A stretch of DNA of 64,000 nucleotides. Source: Siphonodentalium dalli (lineage: Eukaryota > Mollusca > Scaphopoda > Gadilida > Siphonodentaliidae). Made by a program: the position numbers and the translations under genes. Where the stretch lies: assembly GCA_032622095.1 (NCBI GenBank), contig CP136063.1:29512987-29576986 (forward strand), given 5' to 3'. How positions within the stretch are numbered: position 1 is the stretch's first letter; each line of letters starts with the position of its first letter. Shown one piece after another: positions 12,665 to 23,689 of the stretch. A model generated the notes under the pieces. It was not told the DNA's origin. It did no database searches and saw nothing but the letters and a program-made list of their open reading frames with translations.

Positions 12665-13325
12665 CGCTTAACTTAGACAGTGTCTAGTAGCATGGTGTTG
12701 ATTATGTTCAAATTGCGATACCGGTCTGAAACTTTACAGGTTTGTCCCCCATGGATCAGCGATCATTATAAGATCCCGAGACTTTGCCTCGCGGCAACTC
12801 CTTGGTAACAGTTGCTAGGCAACTACCAGTAATTGACTGGAAAATGTAAATATAGCTTATAGCGTCGTAATTCAACCTCAGTGATTGCGTTTTTTGATGC
12901 AGGTACTACCCTAACGTGTAATTTGAGATATACCCGACCAGAATAGTGAACCAAATATCCCATTTAAGGGTAGCAACGGTTTCTAAGCAAATACAACAAC
13001 TGATCGAATGCCATAATTGTACTAACCATTCAGTTGTATGTTTTGCCTTAATTTAGACATGTCTAGTCGCATGGTGTTGGCTATGTTGAAAGGGGACACC
13101 TACCTGAAACTGTGCATGCATGATATATGCATGCACGGACCACTGATCATTGTAAGATCGGGAGACTTTGCCACCCTATCTCGCCTTAGAAACGGTTACT
13201 AGGCGACTACCCGAAATTTTCAGGATAAATGAATTATAGCTTATAACGTTGTAATTATACATCAGCGAATTGCGTTTCGATGCAACCAATATCCTAATGT
13301 GAAATTAAGATATACCTGACCATGC
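12665..13325. repeat. Subterminal direct duplication in the TTAA transposon
   Basis: Two diverged copies of about 0.28-0.3 kb (about 12665-12960 and 13047-13325) share GCATGGTGTTG, AGACTTTGCC and TATAGCTTATA-type blocks in the same order. They occupy the left subterminal zone, where transposase-binding repeats would be expected. Confidence 0.65.
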
Positions 13326-13496
13326 GCGAGTAAGTCAACTTGATATGCGATATACCTTTTGCTGCATGTGGCACACCAGACTGATATTACAGAGACCAGA
13401 AACAACGTAATTTCCCGTAACATGTCGTTGCCCCATTGTTCAAGTAAGCTGTCTAGATTGTGTCTACTGTACTAACATGTGAAACATGCAACAAAA

Positions 13497-13670
13497 CGTC
13501 ATATATAGCGCCACATTTCACTTAAACGCATTTAAAAAAAAATAATTATAGCCTGCGCCCATGCGCATATTTACCTAGCCGTTTCTAGCGGGCAGCCAAT
13601 CCATATATACACCTTTGCCAGCGCTGACTTCAATAGGCCAATTTAAATATATATATTAGTGGGTATGTCG
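13497..13670. repeat. Subterminal repeat shared by both ends, left copy
   Basis: This block, containing a GCGCATATTTACC-like word, a TAGCGG word and CAATTTAAATATA, recurs in direct orientation at about 21014-21187 near the right end. Further inward, 13782-13816 is inverted relative to 20895-20932 (AGGCC...GTGGTTTACGGA). The two ends therefore share both direct and inverted subterminal blocks. Confidence 0.65.
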
Positions 13671-13829
13671 TGTATAAGTACGTTATAAACCATTTATTTG
13701 TCATTGCGCTAGTCTGCGCATGCGCGAATAAATCAACTTCATATGCGATAGACCCTTCCCCATATGTAGCAGAACACTGGTTAGGCCTTTTATTTTTGAT
13801 AAAGTGGTTTACGGAATTTTTGCCCATTG

Positions 13830-14870
13830 GTTCAGTCGGGTCGGACGAAAAAAAAATAAAAATAAAATGGCAATATCAATTTTTTTTTTTTTAGGTTCGT
13901 AAACATGTATGTCAGCACTTCTGTCAGGGGGCTTCCAGAATGAAGATAATACATTATATTTGGGAAAAAACACAATATTTGGTGTCAATATTCCGAATAA
14001 TTCAAAAAAATAAAGATTTGAGAATTTTTTAATGTTGAGTATACTGCTCCACAGATATATTGCATCTGACAGTATTAAAGTCACGGCTTTCCATCCATAT
14101 AACTATGAAATGTTATAGGATTTTGGATAACTTACACCAGTTGGGATAGGGGTGATATATAAATGTGTTCTATTCATTCATTTGTACAGATGTTGAGATA
14201 ACATGTTCGTTCAAAAAACACATTTGTTGGCATTATTATCTCAACATCCTTTAATACACATGAATGAATGAGAAATTGATAATCTTTATATATTAAACAT
14301 TGAACAAACCAGTACCCACTATATATTACACCTACATGGGTGTAGAATCACTGTAGATCTATTTAAATAAAGGAGGCATGTTTGTCAGAAGAAATCACAT
14401 TTTTAATCTTGGCACTTGTAGAATTACATAACAAAATATTTAGAAATACATGTATCATGAAATTAACAACTTGACATGTTGTAGTTTAAATACACTATGA
14501 TCACAAAATTTCGCTACCTGAGTTCCAAGTTGTCCTATTTAACATAATATATATTATAATTTTCATGATTTTCTTGAATAAATTCATATGTCTTATAGTT
14601 TTCTTGCATTAATTTAATAAATATAATATAAATTTCACTATTTTCTTGCCTAAATATATTATAACTAGCAGGTGTGCCCGACTTCGTCCGGGCTGTCTAA
14701 AGCGGATATATTTCATGAAAGCCACCACATACATCGACATATTAAAAGTAGTTGTATGTGCTTTTTAGTATACAGTTAATACATGTAGGACAACATGGAA
14801 CTCAGGTAGCGAAATTTTGTGCTCAACGTTTTTGATGCTTAATTTGATACATGTAGCTTGCTTTGAAGTT
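13830..14870. other. Transposon interior, non-coding
   Basis: AT-rich DNA between the left subterminal repeats and the stop codon of the DDE-like gene. A poly-T tract lies at about 13880-13892. No second gene was recognised. Confidence 0.5.
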
Positions 14871-17739
14871 TTAAATTTTCTTTTTTTTCTGCCCAACCTT
14901 CAGCGCGTTCCTGGTCACTATTGGTTTTCCATTTGTGAAACAGGTTTCACAAATTGGTCGCACAATACCAAATTGCTGATTTTTGTCAGCAACTGCAGGG
15001 CCGTTGTATATTTCAGAATCACCACAGTGAATACATACGGGCGCGAACAACTGTCCCTTTGCGGAATAATACGATGTCTCGACAGGAGAATGACAGTTTA
15101 TCCCTTCTCGCACTATGATATCTGGGTATGGACCGAGATGAGCTCCACATACATAGAAACATTCTTCTTCAATGCGAATTATTGTATTGTGTTCCTGGAC
15201 ACTTAACACGCTCTTAGAGTATATAACTCTGGCTTTTCCGCACTCGCAGCATGTGAGCGCCCTACGTGCCTTTTCGGCTACAAGTAGTTTTTTGTTTTTT
15301 TTATCGTTCTCCGTCGGTTGCGGTTTCAAGATGAGGCTCGGTCTTGCAGTATCCTTTGTTTCGTTACCATATACTTCTGTGAAATCCTTGTACACGCCAT
15401 CTGCATCTGGGACGGGGTCCGGCAAAAAATGAAGTTTACCAAAGTTTTTCTCCAACCGAGGTGGATTCATGCAGCAGTAACCACAATCAGATAAGTCACA
15501 CTTTTTTATTTGGAAGTTATACTGACGAGTACGGGTGTGTCGGTCGAAAAATTCTTTGAGTTGGGGATGTTTGTCGATTGATTTAATTGATTTAACGTCA
15601 TCGACATCTTTGTCTAGAATAGTCATAACGGATGCCTTTGATATTTCCTCGTCGGAAGCTGGACTATGTGTCTTGATTGGCTTCTTTTGCCACTCCAAAG
15701 ATGAAAATCTTTCATCCAAAACACTGATAATTGGGTGAACAGACTCTTCATATTTAGTCTTCAGTCGCTCATCCTTTTCGGCAGCTCTTCTAAGTTTCGT
15801 TAGGTTACTTAATGACTTGAATCGCATTTCGAAATCTCCAGTATTCTCTCGTCTTAGTGCCACATGCTGAAGAGCCAAGTTGAGAACACTCATGATTCTC
15901 TCGGCTGGGTTTGCATAAGATTGTCCTGGTGCAGTCCTACAATGAACCAGCATATCCAAGTCGAGAGAGATGAACATTGATACGGCAGCCAGTTGAACGG
16001 AAAGGTATGTAGTCCGATGATCTGGGCCACCGTCACTGTATACTAGTAGTATTGGTTTGTCAACATTGATACCATCAGAGCATTTCTCTCGTAGTATGTT
16101 CACCTGTTCCACACAGTGTCGCAATGGAGAAGATGGTTGAAATACTTTTTCCTTCAAAGTGACATGAGCTTCGCCATTATAGAAACTATCGCGACAGTTT
16201 TCTGGAATGTTGATATCGAACAAGACTGACGGAACTGCTCCCGACACATGGAAATCATGATCACCGGCAAGTAAATGCGTGGCATTTTTAAAAACAAGAG
16301 CCTTGCAGTTAGGTCGAACACCAGTGGATATGGCCATATTAGGCTCCCCGATGGGCACAACAGCTTTATCGTCGACTGAAATCATTCGGCAATCATCCCT
16401 CCAGAGTACGGCAAATTCTTTGAGCATATGCCACTGGAATGCACAGAAAGGTCCATCTGGGTGCTGGGCATGTAGAAGTCTTTTCTGCAGTGAATACTTT
16501 ACTTTAAATCGGCCTGTATATGACAACGCTGAATATGAATACGGATTTCTTGGCCAAAACTGAAAGCGAATGCAGGATAGAGAAGGAATAGATGTATCTT
16601 TTGGCAATCTCTCGGATATTTTGTTCCTCAAATCACGAACTGATAAAGCACACGGTATAAACATTGTCTGATTTGTTCTACGCTCGTGAACGATGGCAAA
16701 TTCATCCAGGAACTTTTTAAGCTCGTCCCAAAATGGATCATACTTTGTGTCAGCTATTCGGCCATTATTGGCTCGAAGATCCATTAGCATTTTAACATCC
16801 TGGGTTTCGAGAATCTCTTCCAAACGTTTGTCCATTGTGTCCTGTTCACTACTATTGGCACTTGAACTGTCATGACCAATAAATTTCAACATTGAACGTA
16901 AAATAGCTGGTTTTGTCCCGGTCACCTTCGAATATCTATCAATAAACACCTTCCTTATCTCACGGTTGCTGAATTTCGGTAGGAGGTTTTTTGCAGCATT
17001 CACAGCCGTAACAGTTTTAACGTCATCACGCAGTACGTCTGTTCTCCAGACAAAACTTATGTTCCCCTTATAGTTTCTATAATGGAATTGAAGAATGGAT
17101 ATTGGAAATGGGAGCTTAATGTTCTCTATCCATGCTCGACGATCATACCTATCAAACGGTTCGTATTCATTGATAGGCAAAATGTTATATAATTCGTAAT
17201 CATCTAATTTGTTGTTCAGTTCCCTGTATTGTTCTCCTACTTCAAGTCCAGGAAAAGCATTCACATGTCTCAATACCCAATCGTCTTTCACAGACTGAAC
17301 ACTAACTGTGTGGCTTTCTCTCGTACGATCTTGTTGTTGGGTGAGGAATACGTGGTATTTTTTCATTCCTGAAAGTAACTTTGTCACGTTAATCAACAAT
17401 GGTTTTAAAATAGACACTGTGAAGACTGGAGCCATGACGAGGTCAGACCATACGCCAATATGATCATTTAACGAATCGGCCAAGATGATTGGTGCCTTCT
17501 TGTGTTGTGAACGAAAGTCATAGAAGCCCTGGAAATCTTCAAACGGCAACAGTATTGACCGGTTCTTGAATTTTTCTCTATGGCAGTCAAGATACCACAA
17601 AGTGCTTTCAAGGCTGTCGACAATCTTTCTCCCGATGCTATGCTTTGTTTCGATCTGTTCCTCTCGGAATCCGATTCCCATTTCGTCGAGGACATCCAGT
17701 ATTTTATTATGTACTTTATCTCGATTGTTGATTTCTCTC
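14871..17739 (-). CDS. DDE-like transposase candidate, exon 2 (956 codons with stop)
   Basis: This exon encodes most of a predicted protein of about 1080 aa. A CTCTTTTCAG acceptor places the exon start at 17739, about 19 codons before the first internal Met (MGIGF at 17681). Counting from that Met, the central part has DDKAVVPIGEP (Asp 437/438), LLVYSDGGPDHRT (Asp 550) and YANPAERIMSVL (Glu 594), a plausible D-D-E triad spaced about 112 and 43 residues. The C-terminus has three cysteine clusters (CDLSDCGYCC, CCECG...CFYVCG, CIHCG...CETC) that look zinc-binding. The inferred role is cut-and-paste transposition of the enclosing TTAA element in the nucleus. I do not recognise the family; it is not a standard piggyBac, hAT, Mariner or Harbinger transposase by eye. 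A domesticated host gene is possible, but its position inside a bounded element argues against that. Confidence 0.75.
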
Positions 17740-18206
17740 CTGAAAAGAGATAGTAGAAGATAATTTACACATCTGTTGCAATATGTTTCTTAACCACACA
17801 ATAATTTAAGATAGGATCTTTCAGTATTTAGTCAGAAATAGTGCTTGTTGTCATTCACGTCGAGAGTTTTCAGATGAATGCCAACAAACCATATTTTCAA
17901 CTAAATCCTGTAAAATATTGTATAAGTTTTCTGCGGTGAAAGGGTCATCATATACATTGGCTGAAGGGGTAAAGATCCACCAGCGTATAAACGATGACGC
18001 CACTGGACATCTGTCGGGTAATTTAATTGTTAACGTTAACCTGCATATTATAGGTTGTTGTGTCATCAATTGGGCGACACAATGTCATATCAAGCAAGGC
18101 AACAATATATCGGGCAAGAAACGAAGATATGACACTATGTCACATGATTGGTGACACAGCAACTGATTTGTCACATCGACAGTTTAGTATTTCAAATGTA
18201 TTTGAT

Positions 18207-18530
18207 TTAAAGGAGCTCACCGCATTAGGACCAAAAAAAAATATTCTATAAATCATTCAGTGGCTATTTAAAAAACATTCAGTTTGATATATACGGTGGG
18301 TCGGAGTTTTGCATAATTACCGAAATATGATCGGTTAATAAAATACAAATATATACACCATGGGCGTATTTCATAAATGAAACGGGACAGCAAATTTCAT
18401 ATATGCCCATGTGTACATATTTGTATTTTATTAATCGATCATATTTCGGTAATTATGCAAATTGAATGTTTTTAGCCACTGAATGATTTATAGAAAAAAA
18501 ATTTGTCCTAACGCGGCGACTCTCCTTTAA
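18207..18530. mobile_element. Foldback MITE in the intron, TTAA target
   Basis: A 316-bp near-complete palindrome (18211-18526) begins AGGAG and ends CTCCT, with TTAA at 18207-18210 and 18527-18530. Arms of about 150 bp include CATAATTACCGAAATATGAT and its complement. Nested in the larger TTAA transposon, it inserted after that element had formed. Confidence 0.75.
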
Positions 18531-18611
18531 AATATCACATCCCATGGTATACCTTTCCATTAATACAAATATTGTTTTGTAATGCCAGCATTAACAGGCC
18601 TGCAAATATTG

Positions 18612-19024
18612 TGTCGGACATATGCAAAATGAGGTCCCCAGAGGATGAATTTAGTGACGCTACCCCGCACAGCAGGCTAGCATCACCAAATTCACCCTCT
18701 GGGGACCTCATTCTGCCTAGTATCATCGTATGTGGGAAGTATCTATATTCTCAAATTAACATATATTTTAGTTTATTTTTCCATTGTGTTCAGTTTCTAT
18801 ATCCCCAAACTTGCAGACGACAAAATCCATGTTTAACGAATGGGTGAAAATAAAAAGATTCACCATAGATCTGAGAAATTCCGTGTGATTAAAAATCTGC
18901 CATATCAGGAAACACTATTGCAAAATGAGGTCCACAGAGGCTGAATTTGTTGACGCTAGCAAACTATGCGGGGTAGCGTCACTAAATTCACCCTCTGGGG
19001 AACTCATTTTGCACATGTCCGACA
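18612..19024. repeat. Nested inverted-repeat element in the intron
   Basis: The ends are an inverted repeat of about 58 bp starting TGTCGGACAT, one mismatch short of perfect over long stretches. Each end is itself a hairpin built on ATGAGGTCCCCAGAG and its complement: left hairpin about 18629-18712, right hairpin about 18925-19012. The element is therefore a palindrome of palindromes. Confidence 0.7.
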
Positions 19025-20139
19025 TGTTTATATGCTATAGCATATATATATGCTATAGCATATATAGAGATGGCATTATAATCCAGTATTACCCCCCCCC
19101 CCCCCACCCCCATTTTCTGCGAAAGTGGAGGTATAATTAATATATACATTTATCCAACAATTTTTAACTATAAAATTTTAAAGGCTGAAACTATAAAACA
19201 ATAGTGTTTATACTCTAGTGACCCAAATAAATGTACATGTACGATTATTATTTTTAAAGTGAAAGTCCACCCTGTGCGATTCTTATTTGGGCCCTACGAT
19301 TATTACATTTAATGAAACATTTCTGATTTATTGGAATGCTCACATAAAAGTGTACATTACGTGTAAGAATAACATGTAAATTTGTGCCAAGACACCGCCC
19401 TTCTCAATCCCAGTGCAACATATATGTGATCGGGTCAACGTTGGTGTGTTTTCGGCAGTTGTCCCAACATGGAAACACATTTCTGCTCCCAGTTTCCCAA
19501 ACATTTCCACCCTGTACTATTATTCCGACCCCTACGATTATTAGAAATCATAGCATTTTCCACCCCGTACGATTATTCCGACCCGTACGTTTATTCGGGA
19601 CATGAGAGTATATCAAAGAATGACATCACAGGAAGCCTGTCAGCCCCTTTAAACGGGTAGTACAAGTTTACAAAAATCATGTGTGTGGACACAGTTCATC
19701 ATGTGATGATGCCTCCCCATTGCTTATTCAACTCCCACCCCAATTAGTATGTTTTACTTCACCCCTCCCCCACCAAATTAACTTCACCCCATGGCTGCAC
19801 CCAAGTTCACAAAAACTTCTAGTTTACTCCATGGTCAAAATAATTCTAAACAAATTTTTAACAGGACACCCAAATAATCTATTATCAACAAACGGATTTA
19901 AATTTTAATGGTACCATAATTCTGCAGTATACCGGTTTGCATCTCCGACCAGCGTTTGAAAACTGAAGGTATTCGTGACCAATAAATGTATAAAGCCGAC
20001 AAATGTCCGATAAATTGATGACACCTGTTTACAATTGGCCACACTTCCGGGTTTGGAAGATGAAATACATGGGACATAACTCCAAATTCCAATCGATTTA
20101 AAAGTGCAGATTTTTACAAAAGTATAACTGGACATGTAC

Positions 20140-20513
20140 CTTTTAGGTGGAAGATTTTGATAAGCATTCTTTTTCTTTTTTGCATCGAGCATTACATCAA
20201 TAATAGTTCGTGAAGGTTTCGCAGGCTCCACCTCGATTTCCATTCTTTCCTGCTTTTGGAAAACGAAATATTTCACACTGAATCTCTCCACGGCAACGGC
20301 CACGGGCATGTTCCTTGGCAGACCAGTCCCGCATCCCGCAATCTTGTCGGGATCGTCCGGGTATCCCATACATGTCTCTTGACAACCAGCGGCTTCCGGA
20401 ATTCCTTTGGCAACGTTCGATATAGTTTGGCCCCATGGTGTTTCGATTGAAGTTCGGTATGTTGTTTTGTTATCTGCACCCCTCACAACAACAACGATCC
20501 AAGCAGACGCCAT
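20140..20513 (-). CDS. DDE-like transposase candidate, exon 1 (N-terminus)
   Basis: The exon opens with ATG (MASAWIVVVVRGADNKTTYR) and stays open to a consensus GT donor at 20139 with the phase needed by exon 2. It contributes 124 residues plus two bases. The start has a beta-strand-like VVVVRG stretch, and the end is basic (DAKKKKNAYQNLPPK), as often seen in nuclear DNA-binding proteins. No known domain is recognised. If the donor were ignored, the frame would run on to about 19905 as a 202-aa protein; the splice model is preferred because phase and signals fit. The promoter would lie between 20514 and the transposon end at 21309. Confidence 0.65.
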
Positions 20514-21309
20514 TTAAAAATACATTTCTCGCACCTGTCAAGTAACAGCGCCACCTACATGTATCTTCTTCTTCATAGCTAGGTATACTGATTTTCGTCG
20601 CGCTCTCCATGACGGTCGTACTCGTAGTGATAAATCATATCACGAAATTTGGAAACGCCGTCACCACGAAGAGCGCGACTATTACAAAAGCTACCCAGTA
20701 TCGATTAAATACTGTACTAATTGTACGGGAATGACTCGCCGAGATCAGGGGATGAGTTTGCCCGATCAAAAACTGATATGAAAAGTATGCTGGTCGGAGG
20801 AATGATTTATTTTTTATAGTCGGAGGAAATAATAATAAAAAAATTTATAATCGGGTTTTTTTTTTTTGAGCGGACGTATTTTAAAGGGGTCGGCGGATCC
20901 GTAAACCACTAAATCAAAAAAAAGAGGCCTTAATATACGCGAGGGTAATTTAAACTTAAATTGTGTGTCTAAATTATGTCTGTTCTCTACACACACGGGG
21001 AACACGAAATTATATGCCGTAAATATAGCGGCACAGTTCGCTTAAAATATCGTATGTTTTTGTAGATTATATGCTATGCGCATGCGCATATATTTCTACC
21101 CGATACTAGCGGTCAACCATTCCATACGCACCATGGGCGCCGCTGACATATGTGGGGGCAATTTAAATATAAATCAGTGGGTCTGACGCTCTTTATACTA
21201 TATATAAATTTGCTACCGAATCATGTCGTCGCTGCACCGAAATATCGGTGTTACGGGATATAGTCACGGTTCGTTTGCACCTAAATATCGGTGTTACGGG
21301 TTCAAAGGG
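20514..21309. other. Right end of the TTAA transposon, putative promoter side
   Basis: This non-coding 0.8 kb lies 5' of exon 1. It contains the inverted block 20895-20932, the direct block 21014-21187 and, at the extreme end, two copies of an ACACCGATATTT-type motif (as reverse complement, near 21235-21255 and 21280-21298), then the 12-bp inverted repeat at 21298-21309. No unambiguous TATA box was chosen. Confidence 0.55.
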
Positions 21310-21943
21310 TTAAGACCACTTTTTAAAATGATTTTTTCGTGATAGAAACATTTTTATTTCCTTTGGCACGTATTATGCGAAAGTATCTTAACATAACTGT
21401 GTATATCATCTATTCGATAAATATAACTCTTGTATGAGTTGTTCTGTTAGTTTTAGTCAGATAATTCAAGTTAAGGTCAACAGTGGCGTCTGAACGGAAA
21501 CAACAGTAAACTGTATCATTGTAATTCGTACATCTATGGAGTCATCGAATTGAACATTGTTTTGTTATTAAACTGTTAAAGTGTGGTAAAGCATAGAAAC
21601 GGGTGAACACCTTGACTACATATACATGTTAGAGGATCCACACATGGTGTCGCCCGCATCAATGCGATGTATGCAGGGAATAATTGACTCAATCAAGAAG
21701 GCATTCGTCCAGTCGAGAAGGCTGATAGCGATACACACCGGGGACCTCCCATACCATATACATAGGAACCAAGACTGTATTAATGTGATCTGTGCTAGAA
21801 AGTAATTATCCAGTCGACGAAGCCTGGTACACATCGGGGGATCTCCCATACCATAGACATAGGAACCAAGACTGTATTAATGTGATCTGTGCTGGAAGGT
21901 AATTATCCAGTCGAAATAATTTAATATTCACTCGAGTAGCCTG
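21310..21943 (+). repeat. Zinc-finger cassette leader, copy 1, right part
   Basis: Continues the leader interrupted at 12601. It matches 50521-51144, 31822-32090 plus 42921-43350, and 63517-64000. Its last 330 bp (from about 21625) hold decayed zinc-finger modules (CACACATGGTGTCGCCCGCA, then GATGTATGCAGGG) with stops, so the finger array once extended further 5'. Confidence 0.75.
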
Positions 21944-22678
21944 ATGAAAACCAAGAGGATCCAATCGGGTGATCGGCCATACCAATGTGATGTGTGTGAG
22001 AAATCATTTACTGTGTCTAGTATCCTGGCTACACATAAGAGGATCCACACAGGGAATCGGCCGTATCATTGTGATGTGTGTGAGAAATCATTTACTCAAT
22101 CTATTAACCTGGCTACACATAAGAGGATCCACACAGGGGATCGCCCGTACCAATGTGATGTGTGCGAGAAATCATTTACTCAGTCGAGTGACCTGACTAA
22201 ACATAAGAGGATCCACACGGGTGAACGACCGCATCAATGTGATGTGTGTGAGAAATCATTTGCTCACTCGAGTGGCCTGACGAAACATAAGATGATCCAC
22301 ACGGGGGATCGCCCGTATCAATGTGATGTGTGCGAGAAATCATTTACTCAGTCTATTAACCTGACTACACATAAGAGGATCCACACCGGGGATCGCCCGT
22401 ACCAATGTGATCTGTGTGAGAAATTATTTACTCAATCTAATCACCTGGCTACACATAAGATGATCCACACGGGTGATCGGCCATACCAATGTGATGTGTG
22501 CGAGAAATCATTTACTCGGTCGAGTGACCTGACGAGACATAAGATGATCCACACGGGTCATCGCCCGTATCATTGTGATGTGTGTGAGAAATCATTTACT
22601 CTGAAGGGTGACTTGACGAAACATAAGAGAATCCACACGGGGGATCGCCCGTATCAATGCGATATGACATACACATGA
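21944..22678 (+). CDS. C2H2 zinc-finger array, 8 fingers
   Basis: A 244-aa frame contains eight consecutive C2H2 fingers of 28 residues (C-x2-C-x12-H-x3-H) joined by TGDRPYQC or TGERPHQC linkers, close to the classical TGEKPY linker. Proteins of this kind bind DNA in the nucleus. Finger bodies are almost identical, while helix positions vary (VSSILAT, QSINLAT, QSSDLTK, HSSGLTK, QSNHLAT, RSSDLTR, LKGDLTK). The first Met lies inside a linker and decayed fingers precede it, so this is either a 5'-truncated gene or the last exon of a longer one. No KRAB, BTB or other effector domain is visible. The frame breaks off in a ninth finger, immediately before the 19-bp satellite. Confidence 0.6.
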   Translation: MKTKRIQSGDRPYQCDVCEKSFTVSSILATHKRIHTGNRPYHCDVCEKSFTQSINLATHKRIHTGDRPYQCDVCEKSFTQSSDLTKHKRIHTGERPHQCDVCEKSFAHSSGLTKHKMIHTGDRPYQCDVCEKSFTQSINLTTHKRIHTGDRPYQCDLCEKLFTQSNHLATHKMIHTGDRPYQCDVCEKSFTRSSDLTRHKMIHTGHRPYHCDVCEKSFTLKGDLTKHKRIHTGDRPYQCDMTYT

Positions 22679-22680
22679 TG

Positions 22681-23055
22681 CAATAATATACCCACCGTGT
22701 AATATACACATCGTGTAATAATGTACACATCGTGTAATAATGTACAGGTCATGTCACACTATACACATCATGTAATAATATACACACCATGTAATAATAT
22801 ACACATCGTGTAATACTGTATAGATCATGTCACAATATACACACCATGTAATAATATACACATCGTGTAATACTGTATAGATCATGTAAGAATAACACAC
22901 CGTATAATAATATACACACCATGTAATAATATACACACCATGTAATAACATGCACATCATGTAATAATATACACACCGTATAATAATATACACACCATGT
23001 AATAATATACACAGCATGTAATAACATGCACGTCATGTAATAACATACACATAAT
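22681..23055. repeat. 19-bp satellite, block 1
   Basis: Tandem copies of catgtaataatatacacac with variants (catcg, catac) follow directly on the finger array. The unit is 19 bp, so three units make 57 nt or 19 codons, which keeps frames open and creates spurious repetitive ORFs. Confidence 0.9.
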
Positions 23056-23127
23056 GGATGTAAAATTTTATCATCTGGTATTCTTTGTTTTATGATGCAC
23101 GTTTTATCAATGCAACAGACAAAATGT
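23056..23127. repeat. Cassette downstream module, copy 1, first part
   Basis: Starts ATGTAAAATTTTATCATCTG and matches the sequence after every satellite block (25032, 46624, 47997, 49792, 52394, 52992). It is interrupted at TTAA by the MITE at 23132-23652. Confidence 0.75.
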
Positions 23128-23656
23128 TTAAAGGTGGACTATCTCTTTGTAAACCTGTGGTATATAGTTACCGGGGTATAAAATATTAGATTTGAATCGA
23201 AGACTCCTGTCCGGAAATGCTTGTATCGATTAATATTAATTTTATTTCGAATATTTTCTGGTCTATAAAGGTGTGTTTGTTCAGCTAACGAACAATAGTG
23301 GTTACTGTTAACAGAAACCAGAAATGTTATTCAACAATTTTCTCACAAATAAACGTTAATTATACTTATTAGCGCTTATATATGTGGAACAAAACAATAC
23401 AAACAACCAATCTGTGACATTTGACATGCATTGTGAAGCCGTAGAAACAGCCCAGTGCTCTATATCGCAATACGGTATCATCCGAATGGTCGGTTCTAAA
23501 GATAGTAACATTAAACGGTCCCGATTTAATATTCGAAATAAAATCAATACTAATTGATAGAAGCTTTTCTGGACAGGGGTCTTCATTTCATATCTATTAT
23601 TTTATACCCACGGAACTATTTAAAATTTGTTATTTAAAGAGATAATCCATCTTTAA
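23128..23656 (+). mobile_element. TTAA MITE (family M1), full length, 521 bp
   Basis: Body 23132-23652 begins AGGTGGACTATCTCTTT and ends AAAGAGATAATCCATCT, flanked by TTAA on both sides. The empty site AAAATGTTTAAATATAATG is present at about 48057-48075 and 25107-25125. There is no transposase gene inside. Confidence 0.85.
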
Positions 23657-23689
23657 ATATAATGAAATATAATAATATACATATTATAC

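Larger units (their letters stand above)
17740..20139 (-). other. Predicted intron of the DDE-like gene (2.4 kb)
   Basis: On the minus strand the donor is AAAAG|GTACAT (GT at 20139-20138) and the acceptor is TCTCTTTTCAG (AG at 17741-17740). Both are in phase 2: exon 1 ends with two codon bases and exon 2 supplies the third, giving one Arg codon. The intron hosts two foldback elements (18211-18526 and 18612-19024) and a poly-C run near 19091-19104. Confidence 0.7.
12602..21309 (-). mobile_element. 8.7-kb TTAA-site DNA transposon carrying a two-exon DDE-like gene
   Basis: The element starts CCCTTTGAACCC and ends with the exact reverse complement GGGTTCAAAGGG. TTAA lies immediately outside on both sides (12598-12601 and 21310-21313). 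Joining the flanks at one TTAA restores the leader seen without insertion at about 50508-50530, 31813-31840 and 63505-63530 (CCGCTGCTT/A followed by AGACCACTTT). TTAA targeting is known for piggyBac and Kolobok elements, and CCC-beginning ends are piggyBac-like. The encoded protein does not look like a standard piggyBac transposase to me. The only gene seen inside is the two-exon minus-strand gene at 14871-20513. Its start lies about 0.8 kb from the right end and its stop about 2.3 kb from the left end. Confidence 0.85.

Noticed and set aside
12602-21309. Assignment of the large transposon to piggyBac from TTAA and CCC ends alone
   Set aside because: The ends fit, but the encoded protein lacks features of a standard piggyBac transposase by eye, so the class is left open.
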